A stretch of 34,297 nucleotides of DNA from Candidatus Hodarchaeota archaeon (GTDB taxonomy: Archaea; Asgardarchaeota; Heimdallarchaeia; Hodarchaeales; Hodarchaeaceae). The notes under the pieces are model-generated. The model was not told the origin of the DNA. It worked only from the letters and a program-made list of their open reading frames with translations, and searched no databases. This document shows positions 13,401-19,400 of the stretch, one piece after another. The position numbers were made by a program, and so were the translations under genes. The stretch's first letter is position 1, and every line of letters starts with the position of its first letter. The stretch is from positions 1 to 34,297 of the forward strand of contig JAHQWW010000028.1 in the NCBI GenBank assembly GCA_029856365.1, written 5' to 3'.

Positions 13401-16400
13401 TTCTCTCCTTTACTCGTGGCTGTTGAAGGGAGGATAATCTGATTTTCATAAGAAACCTGTTCCAAATCATTCTTGTACCAACGAATAATTGACCCAATTT
13501 CTGGATCTGAATCAAGATCACTATAAATATAACTCGCTGAAATATCATGGGTAGTTCCTGGATTATTAGGTATTATGGCTACTTCATTGGCAATTGGTGC
13601 TGTGTTGTCAATAGTTACATTGTTTTGGCTTCCTAACCAATCACCAAACTCTGTGCCATCAAAAGGGCGAATTTTGAAATGCCATACTTGTCCTTTAGTA
13701 GTATAACTAGCAAAAATTCTTGTTGACCCGTTCATAATACCTTGTAGAACCTCATTTTCGTACCAAAGGATTTCTATATTTATTTCGGGATCTCCATCTA
13801 CATCAGCATAATTATAACTTATCATAAGGTCATCTTCTGTCATAGGACTCCCAGGTATTATGAACAGATCACTTGTTGAGGGTGCTGTATTCACTATGGC
13901 AATAATAGAGGATGATTTCATATTACCATAGTTGGTGCCATCACTAGGTTGGATAGTAAAGTACCAAATTTCCCCCTTATTCGTATTTGCTGCGAAGATG
14001 GTAGTTTGGTTTTCGTAAACAATCTGTTCTTCCCCATTTTTATACCAGCGAATGTATGATCCAGTTTCAGGATCTGAATCAAGATCATTGAAAGTATAAC
14101 TAGCTGAAAGATCCTGCTCTGTTTTAGGGTTACCAGGTAATACAGACAATTCATTGACAAATGGGGGTGTATTTCCAATGGTAACATTAATTGTACTACC
14201 TAGCCACTCACCAAAATCAACTCCGTCTGATGGCCGAACCTTGCAATGCCAGATTTGTCCCTTGGCTGTAAGAATTGCAATTACAGTCATGGACCCGTTC
14301 AATGCTCCTTGTAATACCCCATCCTTGAACCAAATGATATTAGACCCACTTTCAACATCATTGGTGTCAAGATCAATCCAATAATATCTTACGCTTAATT
14401 CATTGGCAGTTTTGGGGTCTTCGGGGTTGATAACAAGACCCTCAATTGAAGGAACAGAGTTCCCAATCGTTAAATTGGTCGATACACCTGTGATATTGCC
14501 AAAGTCTGTCCCATCGCGAGGTCTTACCTTGGCATGCCAGATATCACCTTTTACTGTAGCTGCGGATGGGAGGGTCTGCAACCCATCATAATCATTCATA
14601 TGGACTCCATTACAGTACCAATAATATTTTGATCCAGATTCACTGTCTCCATCCTCATCAAAGAATGTCCAAATTACATTCAAATTATTACTTGTAGTGG
14701 GATTTTCAGGTGTTATGTACAAGAGCTTTGCTTCGGGTGGAGTATTTGGTGGTACTTCTATACTAACAGAGGGAGAAATCCCCCATTTGCTTAGATTTAT
14801 TCCATCGCTCACCTGAATAGTGAAATACCAAATATCTCCCGATATGGAACTACCATTATCTACTATTAATGAATCATTAAGTATTTCTTGAAGAATTCCA
14901 TTTTTGTACCAACAGATCCTTCGTGAGGTATTTTTTTGCACATCATTATCATAATCTGAATAAGAGTAAGAAACATGAAGATCAGAATCATTGGAAACTG
15001 GTGAACTTTCAAGAATTTTAACATCTGAGACTATAGGTGGAGTGTTATGGATTGTGACATTTATTAAACAGCCTATCCAGGAACTGAAATTATTGCCATC
15101 TGATGATCGAACTTTACAATGCCACACCTGCTCTCTATCAGTATAGCTTGTGGGAACATTCATTGAACCATTCAAAGTTCCTTGCAACATTCCATCTCTG
15201 TACCATAAGATTTCATAGCTAGATTCGAGATCTGAATCAACATCCGTGTATATATAGCTTACTTTAAGGTCTTGATTAGCTTGAGGTTTATTGGGGACTA
15301 TTAATAAACTATCAACAAGAGGAGCTGTGTTTTGGATCGTAATATTGTTTAAAACGCTAACCCACTCGCCATAGTCAGTACCATCTGACAGTCTGATCTT
15401 ACAATACCAGACCTCTCCTTTGGTAGTATAACTAGAAGAAACAATCATAGATCCGTTCAATGCTCCTTGCAATACCCCATCCTTGTACCACAAGACCTCG
15501 GTACTAATTTCAGGATCATTGTCAGGATCACTATAGGTATAATTAGTTGTAAGGTCATCCTCGGTCTTTGCACCGCTAGGCATCATGGTTAAATCACTGA
15601 TAGATGGCGCAGTGTTTGTTATAATGATAATTGGAGATATTTTTAGACTTCCAAAGTCTGTTCCATCGCTTGGTTGGATCGTAAAGTACCAGGTTTCCCC
15701 TTTGTTAGTAGCTGAGTTAGGAATGATGGTTTGATTTATATAGCTTGGTAGAAGATAGCCATTCTTGTACCAACGAATATAAGATCCATTTTCTTGGTCT
15801 CCATCAGGATCAACAAAGATATAGTTTGCTGTAAGATTATCTCCAGTTTTCGGATTATTTGGAGTTATGATAACACCACTTGCTGTAGGAGCAGTATTAC
15901 CAACAGTTATATTTATAGTAACACTTACCCATTCACCAAAGCATATCCCATCTGATGGACAAACCATACAATGCCATTCCTGCCCTTTAGCTGTAAATGT
16001 AGCTGGAACGAGAATAGAATCGTTTAAATCCTCTTGCAGCACGTCATCTTTGAACCAACGAATCATGGTTCTATTCTCAATATCTAAATCAGGATCTATA
16101 AAAGTGTAAATCACTATTAAATTGTCTTTTGTCGTAACATTCTCTGGTATTATAGCTAGCTCACTTATAGATGGTGCAGTATTACCAATGGTAACATTAT
16201 ATAGGACTTCCATCCAAATCCCGAAGTCAGAACCGTCTGATGGGCGAATTTTGTAATGCCAAACTTGGCCTTTAGTAGTATAACTAGCAGGGACAATCTC
16301 GGAATTATTAAGATCCTTTTGCAGGATACTATTTTGGTACCATAGGATTTCGGTACCACTCTCTGGATCATTATCAGGATCCATATAAGTATAATTTACT

Positions 16401-19400
16401 ATAAGATCATGACTAGATAATGGTTCAGTGGGCATTATTATTGGACTACTTGAAGTTGGTACCGTGTTTGTTATAATTACTGATGAAGATGTCTTGACAG
16501 TTCCATAATCAGCACCATCACAAGGATGAATGGTCAAGTACCAAATCTCCCCCTTATTTGTCATTTCTGCGGGGACAGTAGTTTTATTCTCATAACTGAG
16601 CTCTTCAGCACCATTCTTATACCAGCGAATTATTGATCCGTTTTCAGGATCACAATCAGGATCAGTATAAGTATACGTCATTATAAGATCGTCTCCAGTT
16701 TTTGGAGTATAAGGTGTTATGAACAGATCACTAATTGAGGGTTCTATGTTAATAACTGTTATATTACTTGAAACACTTATCCAGTCACTAAAGTCCATAC
16801 CATCATATAATTTAACTTTGAAATGCCAGACCTGTCCTTTAGCTGTGTGATTGGAACTAACATAGAGCGAATCGTTCAAATTGTCTTGTAGGACCCCATC
16901 TTTAAACCAAATGATATTTGTTTCGCATTCGGGGTCTGCATCATTGTCCTTGTAATAATAGGTTGCAAATAGAACATCTTCCGTGATGGGATTCATAGGA
17001 ATAATAGCTAAATCGCTAGCAGAAGGAGGTGTATTATTTATCGTAATATTATTTTGAACAATGGCCCACTGCCCAAAATCAGTACCATCTGATGGTCGTA
17101 GTTTATAATACCAGTCCTGTCCTTTTGCAGTGTAACTAGCCAGAACAGTTCTTGAACCGTTCAACATTCCTTGCAGTACTCCATCCTTGTACCATAGGAT
17201 CTCGGTTCCACTTTCCAGGTCTGAGTCAAGATCAGCATAAATATAACTTACTGTAAGGTTATCCCCTGTCTTAGGTTCATTAGGAATTATTATAAGATTG
17301 CTAACTGAAGGTTCAGTGTTCATAATTGTAACCGTTGAAGAAATCTTGGGAATCCCATAGTCGAAACTATCCCTAGGTTGAATTACAAAGTACCAGTTCT
17401 CCCCTCTGTTTGTTGCTATAGAAGGAATGGTAGTCTGGTTTTCATAAGTAGTTTGCTCCTCCCCATTTTTATACCACTGAATAAATGACCCACTTTCTAA
17501 ATCAGAGTCAGGATCTGTATAGCTATATGATGCAGAAAGCTCGTCACCAGATGTTGGCTCATTAGGGACTATAGTAAGATCAGCAACAAAGGGTGCTGTG
17601 TTTACAATCGTGATATTAATCGGAAGGTCAATCCACTCACCAAAATCCGTTCCATCTGATAGCTTAAGTTTGTAATGCCATTCTTGCCCTTTTAAGGTGT
17701 GACTCGCAGGAACAGTTATTGAACCATTCAGGATTCCTTGTAGTATACCATTCCTATACCAAAGGATTTCCATTCCACTTTCGGGGTCTGAGTCTGGATC
17801 TATGTAAGTATAACTCGCTATCAGGTCATCTACCACTTTTGGATTGATAGGAGTTATGATTAGGTCAATTGCGAAAGGCACAGTATTACCAATAGTAACA
17901 TTGGTTGAGATACTTATCCACTCACCAAAATCTGTCCCATCTGATGGGCGAACCTTGCAATGCCACACTTGTTCTTTCGCAGTATAAGTAACAGGAACAG
18001 TGTTTGAATAATTCAAACCTCCTTGTAACACCCCATTTTTGTACCAAAGGATTTCTGTCCCACTTTCGGGATCCGAATCAACATCAGCGTAGCTGTATAT
18101 TACCATTAATTCATTACCAGTCTTCGGCTCATTAGGCGTTATACTCAAATCACTGGCCGATGGTACCGTGTTCGCTATATTAATCATTGAAGAAGTTTTA
18201 AGATTACCATAGTTAATTCCATCACTGGGTAAAACTGTAAAGTACCAGTTCTCTCCCCTATTTGTAGCTGAGGGGGGGACAATAAGCTGATTTTCATACG
18301 CAGGTTGTACTATCCCATTTTTGTACCACAAAAGAATAGTCCCACTTTCTTGATCTCCATCAGAATCAATGAAGGTATAACTTGCCATTAGATCTTGATT
18401 TGTTTTCGGATTATTGGGAGCTAAATCAAGATTACTTGCTAAAGGGGCAGTATTAGCTATTGTCACAATAACTGATGTCACCCAATTGGAGTAATTAGTA
18501 CCATCGTGAACACGCATCGCAAAGAACCATTCTTCTCCATTAGTGGTCTCTTCAGAAGGGACAGATATTTGATCGTTGATAGAAACTACTAAATATCCAT
18601 TTTTATACCATCTTATCTGTCGATTGATTGTGTTTTCGTCATCATCGTCATAATCATAATAAGAGTAGATAGAAGACAAGACAGAATCAGTGGTTGGTAT
18701 ATCAGGAGCAATATAATAGTTTGAAAGTTCTGGGATTGAATTATACACAGTGATGTTTAAAGACCAGATTAGTTCACCAAAATTTTTACCATCCTTTGGT
18801 TGTACTGAAGCACACCAAACATCACCTTTGATCAGCGCATAAGCTGGAATCTGTTTCATATCATTATAAACTGGTTCGAAAACTGAGTTTTTGTACCAAC
18901 GAATTTCAGTACCTTCTTCACTATCGCCATCTTGGTCATAAAAATCATAATTCAAGGATAACGTATTGCAACTATGAAGAGGATCAGGGGAGAGAATCAA
19001 GTTAGAGGCAATAGGTGCTATGTTCACTTCACCTTGATGTTTACTTGAAGTGTAAGAGTTACCCGCGGTGTCATTAACAATGATTTCAAATAAAATAGTG
19101 CCTGCATTCATTTGAAGAGTGTCATTAATATACCCCGAAATTGTAGGTTTCATTGTAGCTGTCAAATCATTACGTGCTATTCCAGCGCACTGTGTTACAT
19201 TGACAAGTACGGAGTCTATTTCTCCCCAGGAATCGGTCACGTTGGCATTAAAGGTGCCAAAAGAACCGATATATCGATAATATTCCCAATCTAGCACATT
19301 AGGAAAAACTGTATCGTAATTGAAAGTTATATTTTTTACAATTGACCCCTCAGTCAAGTAATTACCTGAAGAATCAGTTGTATTGCAAATCTGATATTTA

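Larger units (their letters stand above)
4222..19020 (-). repeat. Array of 52 tandem ~95-codon Ig-like repeats
   Basis: I aligned the protein by eye into 52 consecutive units averaging 94.9 residues (about 285 bases). Each has the same plan: a strand ending in xLxIxP, then P-x-T, Y-x-Y, an acidic loop of the form DPDSDPESG, a strand (L/R)WYK(D/N)G, a K-G-x-x-W strand, PSDGTD(F/Y)G, and a closing N(V/I)TI-x-NT. There are two main subfamilies. Type A reads EILWYKDGVLQGALNGS then VWHCKVRPSDGTDFGEW. Type B reads IIRWYKNGIEQxxYENQTT then NWYFTIQPSDGTDYG. Two rarer types (C, D) occur only as adjacent pairs at units 15-16 and 40-41. The acidic loop could bind calcium, as in related beta-sandwich repeats; that is an inference. 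Four weaker units continue the array towards the membrane. Confidence 0.9.

Noticed and set aside
4222..19020. Possible CRISPR or satellite array
   Set aside because: The ~285-base units are coding, in frame throughout and diverged like protein repeats; there are no short identical repeats with unique spacers.
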